Source: Pseudomonas paraversuta (GTDB lineage: Bacteria > Pseudomonadota > Gammaproteobacteria > Pseudomonadales > Pseudomonadaceae). From it: 64,000 nucleotides of DNA. Positions 1 through 12,126 of the stretch are shown in pieces. Each line of letters opens with the position of its first letter. The first letter of the stretch is position 1. Made by a program: the position numbers and the translations under genes. The stretch covers positions 124,001 through 188,000 of the forward strand of contig NZ_CAJFCL010000007.1 of the NCBI RefSeq assembly GCF_904063065.1. The letters are read 5' to 3'. The notes under the pieces were generated by a model. The model had not been told where the DNA came from. It made no database searches and saw nothing but the letters and a program-made list of their open reading frames with translations.

Positions 1-1299
1 GTGCTGATCGGCTGGGCGCTGTACCAGCAGGTCGACAAGGGTATCGGCCGTCTGCCAGAGGCCGAGCTGGATGCGCGCTTCAGCGTGCTTGAGTCCTCGA
101 TCAATCGCTATGGAACCCCCGAGCACTGGGCCAAGATCAGCGCCAAACTCAAGCTGCTCAGTGAAGAAGACAAGCGCCTGCGGTTTTGGGCCATCAGTGG
201 CGACCCGGAGTATGAGTACGGCAATCCCGAGGCGCCGGTACGTGAGTTTGCCAGGGGCCCGACCGGGATCCGCGACCTGTATCTGCCCGGCCAGACCTAC
301 CCGCTCAAGGTGTTGATCAGCCAGATCCCGGCCAAGGAACAACGACCGGCCCTGCGCTTCCTGACCGCCATCGATACCGAAACCTTCCGCCAGACCCAGC
401 ACCACTTGCTGGTGGCGTTGATCAGCCTGGCATCTATTGGTGTGGTCCTGGCCTCACTGCTGGGTTACTGGGTGGCCAGAATCGGCCTTAAACCCTTGAT
501 CAAGCTCTCTGAAGAAGCGCTGAAACTGGCCCCGCCACGCCTGTCCGGGCGCTTGCACTTGTCGCCACTGCCGCCGGAACTGGATCAACTGGTGAGCGCT
601 TTCAATTCAACCCTGGAGCGGGTCGAGCAGGCTTATACGCGACTGGAGTCGTTCAATGCCGACGTGGCCCATGAACTGCGTTCGCCGCTGACCAATCTGA
701 TTGGCCAGACTCAGGTGGCGCTGACCCGGGGGCGCTCTGCCGAACACTACTTTGAGGTGCTGCAGTCCAACCTGGAGGAGCTGGAGCGCTTGCGCAGCAT
801 CATCAACGACATGCTGTTTCTGGCCAGCGCCGATCAAGGCAGCAAGGCCAGCAAGCTGACCCGTGCCTCACTGGCGGATGAAGTGGCGACGACCCTGGAG
901 TATCTGGAGTTCATTCTTGAAGACGCGCGGGTCGAGGTGCAGGTCAACGGCGATGCCCAGGTCAATATCGAAAAGCCCCACCTGCGCCGGGCGTTGATCA
1001 ACTTGCTGAGCAATGCCGTACAGCACACCGAAGCCGGGCAACGGATTGAGGTACAGATCGATCAAAGCGCCGGGGGCGTGACCATCGGCATCAGCAACCC
1101 GGGCGAGCCGATTGCCGACGAGCACCTGCCGCGGCTGTTCGAGCGTTTTTATCGCGTGGATGCCTCGCGTCACAACAGCGGAGCCAATCATGGTCTGGGG
1201 CTGGCCATCGTCAAAGCCATTGCGCAGATGCATGGCGGGGATGTCTTTGTGCGCAGCGCCGAAGGGCGCAATACCTTTGGCCTGTTTTTACCGGCTTGA
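1..1299 (+). CDS. Sensor histidine kinase, heavy-metal type (5' end cut by the window)
   Basis: This is an inner-membrane histidine kinase that autophosphorylates and passes phosphate to a response regulator, which would lie upstream outside the window. The visible 432 residues begin at the end of a first membrane helix, so the GTG at base 1 is probably not the true start. They continue with a periplasmic segment (about 10-135), a second membrane helix (about 136-158), a HAMP region, the H-box with phospho-acceptor His224 in DVAHELRSPL, an N-box with LINLLSNAVQHT, and a G-box GLGLAI near 400. The layout fits the CusS/CzcS/CopS family. The signal is inferred to be a metal such as copper, zinc or cadmium, but the sequence does not show which. 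Confidence 0.85.
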   Translation: MLIGWALYQQVDKGIGRLPEAELDARFSVLESSINRYGTPEHWAKISAKLKLLSEEDKRLRFWAISGDPEYEYGNPEAPVREFARGPTGIRDLYLPGQTYPLKVLISQIPAKEQRPALRFLTAIDTETFRQTQHHLLVALISLASIGVVLASLLGYWVARIGLKPLIKLSEEALKLAPPRLSGRLHLSPLPPELDQLVSAFNSTLERVEQAYTRLESFNADVAHELRSPLTNLIGQTQVALTRGRSAEHYFEVLQSNLEELERLRSIINDMLFLASADQGSKASKLTRASLADEVATTLEYLEFILEDARVEVQVNGDAQVNIEKPHLRRALINLLSNAVQHTEAGQRIEVQIDQSAGGVTIGISNPGEPIADEHLPRLFERFYRVDASRHNSGANHGLGLAIVKAIAQMHGGDVFVRSAEGRNTFGLFLPA

Positions 1300-1300
1300 G

Positions 1301-1600
1301 GCCCGGGCCTGTTGTGGGAGCCAGCTTGCTGGGGATACAGGCACATTGGTTTCACTGACTTGATGCCATCGCTGGCAAGCCAGCTCCTACAAGACTCAGC
1401 AGCCCCTTAGCTCTCACAAGACTCAGCAGTGCCTGAATACAGGCCTGCTGTGGGAGCCAGCTTGCTGGCGATACAGGCACATTGGTGTCACTGAGGTGAG
1501 GCCATCGCTGGCAAGCCAGCTCCTACAAGACTCAGCAGCTCCTTAGCTCTCACAAGACTCAGCAGCCCCTTGGCTCCCACAAGACTCAGCAGTGCCTGAA
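1301..1600. repeat. Tandem duplication of a REP palindrome block, plus 14-bp repeats
   Basis: This fills most of the 445-base gap before the next gene. Two copies of a block containing TGTGGGAGCCAGCTTGCTGG and its facing partner CTGGCAAGCCAGCTCCTACA start at about 1313 and 1449, giving a period of 136 bp. Each copy is a typical Pseudomonas REP inverted pair. The 14-mer ACAAGACTCAGCAG occurs five times between about 1389 and 1592. No gene is supported here. Confidence 0.85.
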
Positions 1601-1694
1601 CACTCAATGTGTCTACCCAGCACCTCCCCGGGTTTGTTACCCCAAACGCAAAAGTCCTTGTATGAAACAGGGCTTTTTCACTGGTCAGGATCGC

Positions 1695-1736
1695 TATAAA
1701 TTGCTGACACCACACAGAACTTGCTCAGCAAGAAGG
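1695..1736 (+). promoter_or_regulatory. Possible -10 box and ribosome binding site of the small exported protein
   Basis: TATAAA at 1695-1700 could be a -10 element; no good -35 box is visible at the right distance. AGAAGG at 1731-1736 lies 8 bases before the ATG at 1745 and decides that start over an upstream in-frame TTG at 1721. Confidence 0.4.
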
Positions 1737-1744
1737 TCTTTGAA

Positions 1745-1969
1745 ATGTCCAGCAGTATGGGTATGGCCAGCGTTTTCGTTTTGTCGTCTTTGTTGTTGTC
1801 GCCTATGGCCATGGCGGAAGAGTCACCCGCGTTTGTCGCACAAAATGCAGCCCGCGCAGCTTCTTTTGATCAGGCTCGAACAGAGTTGGCAGCACGTCCC
1901 GACAGCGACGCCAAGCCCCAGCAAACACAGGCAAAACACAGCATTTCTGATGAGTCTGAAGACAGCTGA
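1745..1969 (+). CDS. Small exported protein of unknown function (74 aa)
   Basis: I do not recognise this gene. From the ATG chosen by its AGAAGG site, the first 24 or so residues form a signal peptide with a hydrophobic core (SVFVLSSLLLSP) and an A-M-A-type cleavage site. A short, hydrophilic mature chain of about 50 residues follows, ending in a Ser/Glu/Asp-rich tail. There are no cysteines. An intrinsic terminator lies about 65 bases downstream, so it is probably a single-gene transcript. Its place beside a metal-type sensor kinase suggests a periplasmic protein comparable to small metal-induced PtrA-like proteins. That is context only. Confidence 0.6.
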   Translation: MSSSMGMASVFVLSSLLLSPMAMAEESPAFVAQNAARAASFDQARTELAARPDSDAKPQQTQAKHSISDESEDS

Positions 1970-2034
1970 ACAGACACCTGAAAACTTCCCGACCCAGTTG
2001 GTCACTCGTTACAGATGTGACTAACTGTTTCAAA

Positions 2035-2060
2035 AGCCGCTATCATAGCGGCTTTTTTTT
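2035..2060 (+). terminator. Intrinsic terminator of the small exported protein gene
   Basis: An 8-bp perfect stem AGCCGCTA / TAGCGGCT with a 3-base loop is followed by eight T residues on the + strand. Confidence 0.9.
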
Positions 2061-2161
2061 GGTCTTTAATTAAGGCGCCTGCTCCTTTGGCGCCCTATGC
2101 CGGGCACCGGATTCATCGAGAATTACAACAATTTTCAGCACTAAAAAGGAGCTCCAAACCG

Positions 2162-3481
2162 GTGAAGCATTCACTCAAACTCAGTCCTTTATTCATTGCC
2201 CTGGCTGCAACGATCCCCGCTTTCGCCCACGCAGACGACGAAGCGTCCAAAGACGGTTTTATTGAAGGCTCGAGCCTCAAGATTCATACCCGCAACTATT
2301 ACATGAACCACGATATCCGTAGCCCCCATGCCGATGACAGCAAGGAATGGGGCCAGGGCTTTGTGGGGAAATTTGAGTCGGGCTTCACCCAGGGTGTAGT
2401 CGGCTTTGGCCTGGATGCCTACGGCATGCTCGGCCTGAAACTGGACGGCGGTGGCGGCACCGATGGCAGCAGCATCCTGCCGGTCAGTGATGGCAATGGC
2501 AAAGCGCCTACTGCCTTTTCATCAGCCGGTGCGGCGCTGAAAATCCGCGCCTTTGATACCGAGCTCAAAGCCGGTGATCTGTTCTTGACCAACCCGGTCA
2601 TCGCCGGCGGCGAAACCCGCATGCTGCCGCAGACCTTCCGTGGCGTCAGCCTGACCAACCACAGTTTCGACGGCTGGATGTTCGAGGGCGGCCAGGCCAG
2701 CTTCAACAAACCCTACAACCAGAGCGGTATGCGTCGCCTGACGACCACCTACGGCAACCTTGACGACCAGACCAGCAAACACCTGACCTGGGCCGGCGCG
2801 TCGTGGAGCGCCATTCCCGAGATCACCAGCAACCTGTATGCCGCCCAGCTCAAGGATGTGTGGGATCAGTACTACTACGATCTGGATTACACCTACGCCC
2901 TGTCTGACAGCATCAGCCTGAACCCGGGGCTGCATTACTATCACACCCGCGACAGCGGCAAAGCACTGCTGGGGGATATCAACAACAACACCTTCAGCCT
3001 GCACCTTGCGCTTGCCATGGCCGGCCACAAGTTCACCACCGTGCTGCAAAAGGTCAATGGCAACACGCCGTTTGACTACATCAATCAGGGCGACAGCGTT
3101 TACCTCGACAACTCGCAGCAATATTCGGACTTCAACGGGCCCAACGAGCGCTCCTGGAAGCTGCAATATGAATACGACTTTGCCGGTCTGGGTATCGCCG
3201 GTCTGACTTCCAGCATCTCGTATTCGCGCGGCGAACTGGACCTGACCAAGGCGAGCACCAACAGTATCGGTTACGGTAACTGGTACAACCCACAGGGCAA
3301 GAATGCCCATCACTGGGAGCGCGACATGGCTCTGAAGTATGTGGTTCAGGATGGCAAGGCCAAGGATCTGGCGGTTAGCCTGCGCTGGGCAACCAACCGC
3401 GGCAACGATGCCTACCGGACGGTGGACAACGATGTAGACGAATACCGCGTGATCATCGACTATCCTATCGATGTGTTCTAA
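2162..3481 (+). CDS. OprD-family outer-membrane porin
   Basis: This is an 18-strand outer-membrane channel of the Pseudomonas OprD/Occ family, which takes up small molecules, usually amino acids, peptides or carboxylates. The GTG start is chosen because AAGGAG at 2146-2151 lies 10 bases ahead and because the chain then begins with a signal peptide ([23 protein letters not shown]). The mature chain starts near [16 protein letters not shown], and the family motif [11 protein letters not shown] is present. The product is 439 residues, normal for the family. The C-terminus alternates hydrophobic residues and ends in Phe, as outer-membrane barrels do. The substrate cannot be read from sequence. 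Its position after a metal-type kinase recalls CzcRS/CopRS control of oprD in P. aeruginosa; this is inference. Confidence 0.92.
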   Translation: MKHSLKLSPLFIALAATIPAFAHADDEASKDGFIEGSSLKIHTRNYYMNHDIRSPHADDSKEWGQGFVGKFESGFTQGVVGFGLDAYGMLGLKLDGGGGTDGSSILPVSDGNGKAPTAFSSAGAALKIRAFDTELKAGDLFLTNPVIAGGETRMLPQTFRGVSLTNHSFDGWMFEGGQASFNKPYNQSGMRRLTTTYGNLDDQTSKHLTWAGASWSAIPEITSNLYAAQLKDVWDQYYYDLDYTYALSDSISLNPGLHYYHTRDSGKALLGDINNNTFSLHLALAMAGHKFTTVLQKVNGNTPFDYINQGDSVYLDNSQQYSDFNGPNERSWKLQYEYDFAGLGIAGLTSSISYSRGELDLTKASTNSIGYGNWYNPQGKNAHHWERDMALKYVVQDGKAKDLAVSLRWATNRGNDAYRTVDNDVDEYRVIIDYPIDVF

Positions 3482-3484
3482 ACA

Positions 3485-5089
3485 ATGACCATAAGGCCAG
3501 CATCCCAGCTGGCCTTATGCCAATATGGCGTAACCTTAGGTCTGGGCACCAAACGCATCAGTGAGGTCAAGGCCATTCCACATTCCCGCCGCACATCCTT
3601 CATTACCCGGCGCATGCTGATCAGGGCAACAACGCTGTCAGTGGTTGCCATCCTCGGCATCGTTGGCTATTTGCTGGTCAGGGAGTATCGCAATACCGAG
3701 CAGGATGCCACGCGTTCAGCCCTGAACCTGGTGCAACTGATCAATCGCGACATTCGTAACACCTTTTCGATTTATGACTCCGCGCTCACCAGCCTGATCG
3801 ATTTTCTGCAAAGCCGGGAGCTCTCCACCCTTCCCTCTGCAACCCGACAGTCGCTGCTCTTTGCCAGGGCCAATGAAGCCCCGTCCAATGCCGGATTCTT
3901 CGTTCTGGATGCCGCGGGCCAACTGATTGCCAGCTCTGCACCGGGTATGCCCGTGCCGGACCAGGCCAGCCAGCAGCCGTGGTTCAAGGCCCACCTCGGT
4001 GCGGCAGACGACAAAATCTTCATCAGCCGCCCATTTCTCGCCGGCCAGGGCGCCAATGACTGGAATATTATTCTTAGCCGCAGAGTCTCAGGCCCGGAAG
4101 GCGATTTCCGGGGGGTTGCGGTGGGCCAGATCAAATTGAGCTACTTCCAGAGCATGTTCCGCGGTCTGGACATAGGGCCTACCGGCAACATCAGTCTGGT
4201 CAGCGCTGACGGAATTCTGTTGACCCAATATCCCGGGACAAACCGCGTCAGTATCGGCCAGGACCTTAGCCGGACCCCTAACTTCATTCGCTTCCTGGAA
4301 GAACGACATGGCAGCTTTACTGCCATGTCCGGGGTCTATCATCAGGAGCGTCTGTACAACTTCGCTCAGGTGGGCGAGTTGCCGCTGGTGGTGGTGGTCG
4401 CCATCTCCACCTCGAGTATTTTCGACAACTGGTGGCATACCGCCCTGTTGATCGGCAGTGCCACCCTCCTGCTCTGCCTGGGCCTGCTGTGGCTCACCTG
4501 GCTGCTGACGCGGGAGCTGCGCTTGCGGCACAAGGCCGAGCGGGTGCTGGCCGAGCTCGCCGCAACCGACCCCCTGACCGGACTGGCCAATCGCCGTACC
4601 CTGGACACAACCCTGGATCTGGAATGGCGCCGGGCGCAGCGCTCGGGCAATCCTGTATCCCTGGTCATGATTGATATAGATAATTTCAAGGCTTTCAATG
4701 ACTGCTACGGCCATCAAGCCGGGGATGAAGCCATACGGCGGGTTGCCCAGGTGATCAAGTCCCACACCCGTCGCCCCGCCGACCTGGCCGCCCGCTATGG
4801 CGGTGAAGAGTTCGCCGTGATACTGACCGAGACCGAGGCAACAGGTACACGCCTACTGGCCGAGAAGATTCGCTGCGCAGTGGAGCAGCTGGAGCCTGTT
4901 GCCGAGCACAGGAAACTGACCATCAGCCTGGGCGCCTGCAGCCGCTACGCAAAGCCCGGGGATGACCAGCAAGCCCTGATCAGCACGGCCGACAAGGCGC
5001 TTTACCAGGCCAAAAAAGGCGGGCGCAACCGGGTGGTTTGCATCAATGAAACGGGACTGAACGCGCTGCAGCCGAAGCCGGAGGCCTGA
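3485..5089 (+). CDS. Membrane-bound diguanylate cyclase with periplasmic sensor
   Basis: This enzyme makes cyclic di-GMP from two GTP. From the outer start, a membrane helix lies near 47-64, an extracytoplasmic Cache/PAS-like sensor at about 65-310, a second helix at about 318-341, and a GGDEF domain from about 360. The active-site motif is GGEEF (439-443). The product-inhibition I-site RxxD is present as RPAD (430-433), five residues ahead of it, so the cyclase looks active and feedback-controlled. There is no EAL domain. The start is uncertain. ATG 3485 is only 3 bases after the porin stop and lies in a 12-bp hairpin; ATG 3614, just before the first helix, is as likely. Neither has a good ribosome site. 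Confidence 0.9.
   Translation: MTIRPASQLALCQYGVTLGLGTKRISEVKAIPHSRRTSFITRRMLIRATTLSVVAILGIVGYLLVREYRNTEQDATRSALNLVQLINRDIRNTFSIYDSALTSLIDFLQSRELSTLPSATRQSLLFARANEAPSNAGFFVLDAAGQLIASSAPGMPVPDQASQQPWFKAHLGAADDKIFISRPFLAGQGANDWNIILSRRVSGPEGDFRGVAVGQIKLSYFQSMFRGLDIGPTGNISLVSADGILLTQYPGTNRVSIGQDLSRTPNFIRFLEERHGSFTAMSGVYHQERLYNFAQVGELPLVVVVAISTSSIFDNWWHTALLIGSATLLLCLGLLWLTWLLTRELRLRHKAERVLAELAATDPLTGLANRRTLDTTLDLEWRRAQRSGNPVSLVMIDIDNFKAFNDCYGHQAGDEAIRRVAQVIKSHTRRPADLAARYGGEEFAVILTETEATGTRLLAEKIRCAVEQLEPVAEHRKLTISLGACSRYAKPGDDQQALISTADKALYQAKKGGRNRVVCINETGLNALQPKPEA
3490..3519. terminator. Strong hairpin directly after the porin gene
   Basis: A perfect 12-bp stem CATAAGGCCAGC / GCTGGCCTTATG encloses a 6-base loop. 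It begins 8 bases after the porin stop. No T-run follows on either strand, so it may be an mRNA 3'-end stabiliser or an inefficient terminator. It overlaps the first codons of the longest reading of the next gene. Confidence 0.6.
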
Positions 5090-5203
5090 AGACTTCCCCA
5101 GCGGCAGCAGATTTTGCAGGAACTGGCTTGATCGCGATCTTTTCAACCAGGCCGCCAAGAGCTCGCTCCGACAGAACTTGTTCAGCCCCCACCAATTTCA
5201 GGG

Positions 5204-5231
5204 CAAAAAAAAGCCACCCGGGGGTGGCCTT
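5204..5231 (-). terminator. Intrinsic terminator of lpxC and the dcw cluster
   Basis: Read on the - strand, GCCACCC pairs with GGGTGGC and is followed by eight T residues. It lies about 25 bases after the lpxC stop and closes the 18-kb run of - strand genes. Confidence 0.9.
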
Positions 5232-5256
5232 CAAAAACTAGAGAAAGAAGTTTTAC

Positions 5257-6204
<948 letters not shown>

Positions 6205-6220
6205 TCAACAAAGGCTGGCG

Positions 6221-6229
6221 ATAATAGCA
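6221..6229 (-). promoter_or_regulatory. Extended -10 promoter element ahead of lpxC
   Basis: On the - strand the ftsZ-lpxC gap contains TGCTATTAT, a TGn-extended -10 element, about 53 bases before the lpxC start. A convincing -35 box is not visible, which is usual for extended -10 promoters. It would allow lpxC to be expressed apart from ftsZ. Confidence 0.55.
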
Positions 6230-6280
6230 GACCGAACCTTTGCTGAATACCAATCACCTTAATCCCCCTGATTGATTTCA

Positions 6281-7495
6281 TTAATCAGCCTGTCGACGCA
6301 GGAAAGCCGGGATATCCAGATAATCCAAATCGTCTTGCGGGTTGAGCTTGGCAGCGGTAGTCGCGCCTTGCTGGGCCTGATTACGCATCACGGTCGGGCG
6401 GTCCAGATCACGGTAGTTAACCACTGGCTGTTCCTGACGCTCGGTACGTGCTTCCTGACGAGTAGAAGCTGCGTGTGCCGAAGAGGCTGCGTAAGAGGCT
6501 TGAACGCTGTTGTCGATAACCTTGACCGGCTTCTCGATTTTCGCGCCCAGACCGGTCGCAACCACGGTCACATGCAGTTCGTCGCGCATGTCCGGATCGA
6601 TAACGGTACCGACCTTGACCATGGCGTGCTCGGAAGCGAAGGCTTCGATGATGCTACCCACGTCGGAGTACTCACCCAGGGACAGGTCAGGACCGGCGGT
6701 GATGTTCACCAGGATGCCGCGTGCACCTTCCAGGTTCACGTCTTCGAGCAACGGGTTGCGGATCGCCGCTTCGGTTGCTTCACGTGCACGGTTCGGACCG
6801 CTGGCGCAGCCAGTGCCCATCATCGCCATGCCCATTTCGCTCATCACGGTACGTACGTCGGCAAAGTCGACGTTGATCATGCCCGGACGCTTGATGATGT
6901 CGGAGATACCGCGAACGGCACCGGCCAGTACGTCATCGGCCTTGGCGAAAGCCGACAGCAAGCTGGCGTCCTTGCCCAGGATGGTGAGCAGTTTTTCGTT
7001 CGGAATCGTAATCAACGAGTCAACGCTTTCGGACAGCAGACGAATACCTTCGTCAGCGATCTGCATGCGCTTGCGGCCTTCAAACGGGAACGGACGGGTC
7101 ACCACCGCAACGGTGAGGATCCCCATTTCCTTGGCCACTTCGGCAATGATCGGCGCTGCACCGGTACCGGTACCTCCGCCCATGCCCGTGGTGATGAACA
7201 CCATATTGGTGCCCTGCAGCACTTCAGCGATGCGCTCTCGGTCTTCCAGAGCGGCCTGACGACCGACCTCAGGATTTGCACCCGCACCCAGGCCTTTGGT
7301 CACACCGGTGCCCAATTGCAGGATGGTTCGGGCGCCGATGCTTTTCAGCGCTTGCGCGTCAGTGTTGGCGCAGATGAATTCCACGCCTTCGATGTTGCTC
7401 TTAACCATATGATTAACAGCATTGCCACCGCCACCACCAACACCGATAACCTTGATTACCGGGCTTTGCGGGATGTTGTCTACGAGTTCGAACAT
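6281..7495 (-). CDS. ftsZ: Cell division tubulin homologue FtsZ
   Basis: FtsZ is the GTPase that polymerises at mid-cell into the Z ring and recruits the divisome. The tubulin signature GGGTGTGAAPI is present, as is the N-terminal nucleotide-binding run VIGVGGGGGNAVNHM. A variable linker of about 60 residues follows the core, and the chain ends with the conserved peptide LDYLDIPAFLRRQAD, which binds FtsA and ZipA. At 404 residues it has a normal length. The ATG is preceded on the - strand by GAGAGGG. It follows ftsA after 71 bases and lies upstream of lpxC. Confidence 0.99.
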   Translation of the reverse strand: MFELVDNIPQSPVIKVIGVGGGGGNAVNHMVKSNIEGVEFICANTDAQALKSIGARTILQLGTGVTKGLGAGANPEVGRQAALEDRERIAEVLQGTNMVFITTGMGGGTGTGAAPIIAEVAKEMGILTVAVVTRPFPFEGRKRMQIADEGIRLLSESVDSLITIPNEKLLTILGKDASLLSAFAKADDVLAGAVRGISDIIKRPGMINVDFADVRTVMSEMGMAMMGTGCASGPNRAREATEAAIRNPLLEDVNLEGARGILVNITAGPDLSLGEYSDVGSIIEAFASEHAMVKVGTVIDPDMRDELHVTVVATGLGAKIEKPVKVIDNSVQASYAASSAHAASTRQEARTERQEQPVVNYRDLDRPTVMRNQAQQGATTAAKLNPQDDLDYLDIPAFLRRQAD

Positions 7496-7566
7496 TTTCC
7501 CTCTCCTTTCATTTCTCTAGTTTTTTCGCCTACTTCTACTGCTTTGAATCTTTTACTGCTCAAGCT

Positions 7567-8826
7567 TTAAAAGTTGCCCTGGACCCAGCGCTTCAGGCGC
7601 TCAAGCACAGGGGCTTTTTGTTCATCACTGCTGTAGTTGTCGCGGTTGCTGATACCCGACATGGAGATGCCGTCTGACTGCTTTTGCAGCCCGTACAGCA
7701 ACAAGCCCACAGCGGTGGAGTAAATCGGATTGCGCACAACATCGGACAAGCCCTTGAAGCTGTGCGGCACGCCCAGGCGAACCGGCATATGGAAGATTTC
7801 TTCGGCCAGTTCGACCGCACCTTCCATTTTCGAGGTACCGCCGGTCAGCACGATGCCGGCCGGGATCAGGTCTTCGTAGCCGCTGCGACGCAACTCGGCC
7901 TGAATCAGGGTGAACAGCTCGTCGTAACGCGGCTCGACCACTTCGGCCAGGGCCTGACGGGACAGTTCGCGCGGTGGACGGTCGCCTACGCTCGGGACTT
8001 TGATGGTTTCACCGGCGCCGGCCAGCTTGGCCAGGGCGCAGGCGTAACGGATCTTGATTTCTTCGGCGTACTGGGTCGGTGTGCGCAACGCCATCGCGAT
8101 GTCGTTGGTCACCTGGTCACCGGCAATCGGGATCACCGCCGTGTGGCGAATGGCGCCTTCGGTGAAGATCGCGATATCGGTGGTACCGCCGCCGATGTCG
8201 ACCAGGCACACACCCAGTTCTTTCTCGTCATCGGTCAACACCGAGTAAGCCGACGCCAGTTGCTCGAGGATGATGTCGTCCACCTCAAGGCCACAGCGGC
8301 GCACACATTTCTCGATGTTCTGTGCTGCATTCACTGCGCACGTTACTACGTGCACCTTGGCTTCCAGACGTACGCCCGACATCCCCAGTGGCTCACGAAC
8401 GCCTTCCTGGTTATCGATCACGTAGTCCTGGGGCAAAGTGTGCAGCACGCGCTGGTCTGCCGGAATCGCGACGGCCTGAGCAGCGTCAAGCACGCGCTCA
8501 AGGTCGGCGGAGCTGACCTCACGGTCCCGAATTGCCACGATGCCGTGGGAGTTCAGGCTGCGGATGTGGTTGCCGGCAACACCGACAAACGCCGAGTGAA
8601 TCCGGCAACCGGCCATCAGCTGCGCTTCTTCGATGGCGCGCTGGATCGATTGCACGGTGGACTCGATATTCACCACCACGCCTTTCTTCAGGCCACGGGA
8701 CGGATGCGTGCCAATACCGACGATTTCGATGGTGCCGTCTTCCCCGACCTCGCCCACCAGCGCCACCACCTTGGAGGTGCCGATATCGAGACCGACGATC
8801 ATTTTTCCGCTTTGCACGTTTGCCAT
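7567..8826 (-). CDS. ftsA: Cell division actin homologue FtsA
   Basis: FtsA tethers FtsZ filaments to the membrane and links the Z ring to the later septal synthases. The actin-fold phosphate-1 motif is seen at the N-terminus (MIVGLDIGTSKVVALVGEV), the phosphate-2 motif in VDIGGGTTDIA and the adenosine motif in GIVLTGGTSKMEG. The C-terminus APVLERLKRWVQGNF forms the amphipathic membrane-targeting helix. Length is 419 residues. It follows ftsQ after 15 bases, consistent with the conserved ftsQAZ block. Confidence 0.99.
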   Translation of the reverse strand: MANVQSGKMIVGLDIGTSKVVALVGEVGEDGTIEIVGIGTHPSRGLKKGVVVNIESTVQSIQRAIEEAQLMAGCRIHSAFVGVAGNHIRSLNSHGIVAIRDREVSSADLERVLDAAQAVAIPADQRVLHTLPQDYVIDNQEGVREPLGMSGVRLEAKVHVVTCAVNAAQNIEKCVRRCGLEVDDIILEQLASAYSVLTDDEKELGVCLVDIGGGTTDIAIFTEGAIRHTAVIPIAGDQVTNDIAMALRTPTQYAEEIKIRYACALAKLAGAGETIKVPSVGDRPPRELSRQALAEVVEPRYDELFTLIQAELRRSGYEDLIPAGIVLTGGTSKMEGAVELAEEIFHMPVRLGVPHSFKGLSDVVRNPIYSTAVGLLLYGLQKQSDGISMSGISNRDNYSSDEQKAPVLERLKRWVQGNF

Positions 8827-8841
8827 GGGTCCTGCCTCTTC

Positions 8842-9708
8842 TTAATTCTTCGCGACAGCGGGTTGGGCTATCGTCGGTGCCACAGGTTCCCGCCAGCCGA
8901 CGGCCAATCCGTTGGCATAACGCAAATCGATGCGCGCTATGTTTGTAATCTGTTCTTTCAGCGTTTTTTCATAGATGGCTATGAAGCGACGCATTTTTTC
9001 TACCAGGTGATCGCGCCCCAACAGCAACTCGATCCCGGGCCCTGCACTTCCGGCTCCGGTGGTCAGGAACCAGCTACCGCGTTCACGCAATTCCAGCCGG
9101 GCAATGGAGAAGCCCATCGGACGCAGCATCTGGCTCAACACCTGATACTGCTGCATCACTTGCTGCTGAGCCCGTTGTGGGCCGAACAGCTGCGGCAAGT
9201 GTTCGTAATTGGCCAGCTCACGCGGGGTGAATGCCTGGCCCTGGTTGTTCAACAGCGCTTCATCACCCCAGCGGGCTACCGGCAACTGTTCTTCGAGACG
9301 GATCACCACCTGGTCAGGCCATACGCGCCGGACTTCGGCGTGGGCAATCCAGGGCATCTGTTCCAGCTCGGTACGCATGCCTTCCAGGTCGACGGTGAAG
9401 AAGCTCGCCGCCATGTAAGGGGCAATGCGCTGCTGCACGGCCTGCTGGCTGATGTAGGTCAAATCACCCTGCACGTTGATGTTGGTGATCGGCCGGTCGG
9501 CGTACGGCATCAGGCGCTGCGCACCTTCGTACGTGCCGTACCCCAGCACCACCAGCAACACGGGCCAGAACAACACTTTCAGGAAGCCAAAATTGGCTTT
9601 CGGCAGACGCACTGACATCGGCTCTTTAGCCACCATCCGGCTTGCGCCCCGAGGCACCGGCTTGCGGCCGGGAACGGGTTGCTGATGACGAAGCGATGCG
9701 CCTTGCAT
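8842..9708 (-). CDS. ftsQ: Cell division protein FtsQ
   Basis: FtsQ is a bitopic inner-membrane protein that with FtsL and FtsB controls activation of FtsWI. A cytoplasmic tail (1-40) is followed by one membrane helix (about 41-60), a POTRA domain starting at [14 protein letters not shown] (about 74) and the FtsQ beta domain. The ATG at 9708 is chosen because GAGG lies 8 bases ahead and it starts just after the ddlB stop; longer readings would run into ddlB. The product is 288 residues. It is inside the dcw operon and co-transcribed with ddlB and ftsA. Confidence 0.96.
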   Translation of the reverse strand: MQGASLRHQQPVPGRKPVPRGASRMVAKEPMSVRLPKANFGFLKVLFWPVLLVVLGYGTYEGAQRLMPYADRPITNINVQGDLTYISQQAVQQRIAPYMAASFFTVDLEGMRTELEQMPWIAHAEVRRVWPDQVVIRLEEQLPVARWGDEALLNNQGQAFTPRELANYEHLPQLFGPQRAQQQVMQQYQVLSQMLRPMGFSIARLELRERGSWFLTTGAGSAGPGIELLLGRDHLVEKMRRFIAIYEKTLKEQITNIARIDLRYANGLAVGWREPVAPTIAQPAVAKN

Positions 9709-9712
9709 GTTT

Positions 9713-12118
<2,406 letters not shown>

Positions 12119-12126
<8 letters not shown>

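Noticed and set aside
2522..3313. 263-codon - strand frame inside the porin gene
   Set aside because: Val/Gln-rich mirror frame of the OprD coding sequence.
7684..9615. 643-codon + strand frame opposite ftsA and ftsQ
   Set aside because: Its composition (many His, Gln, Arg, Val) is that of a mirror frame; the - strand genes are certain.
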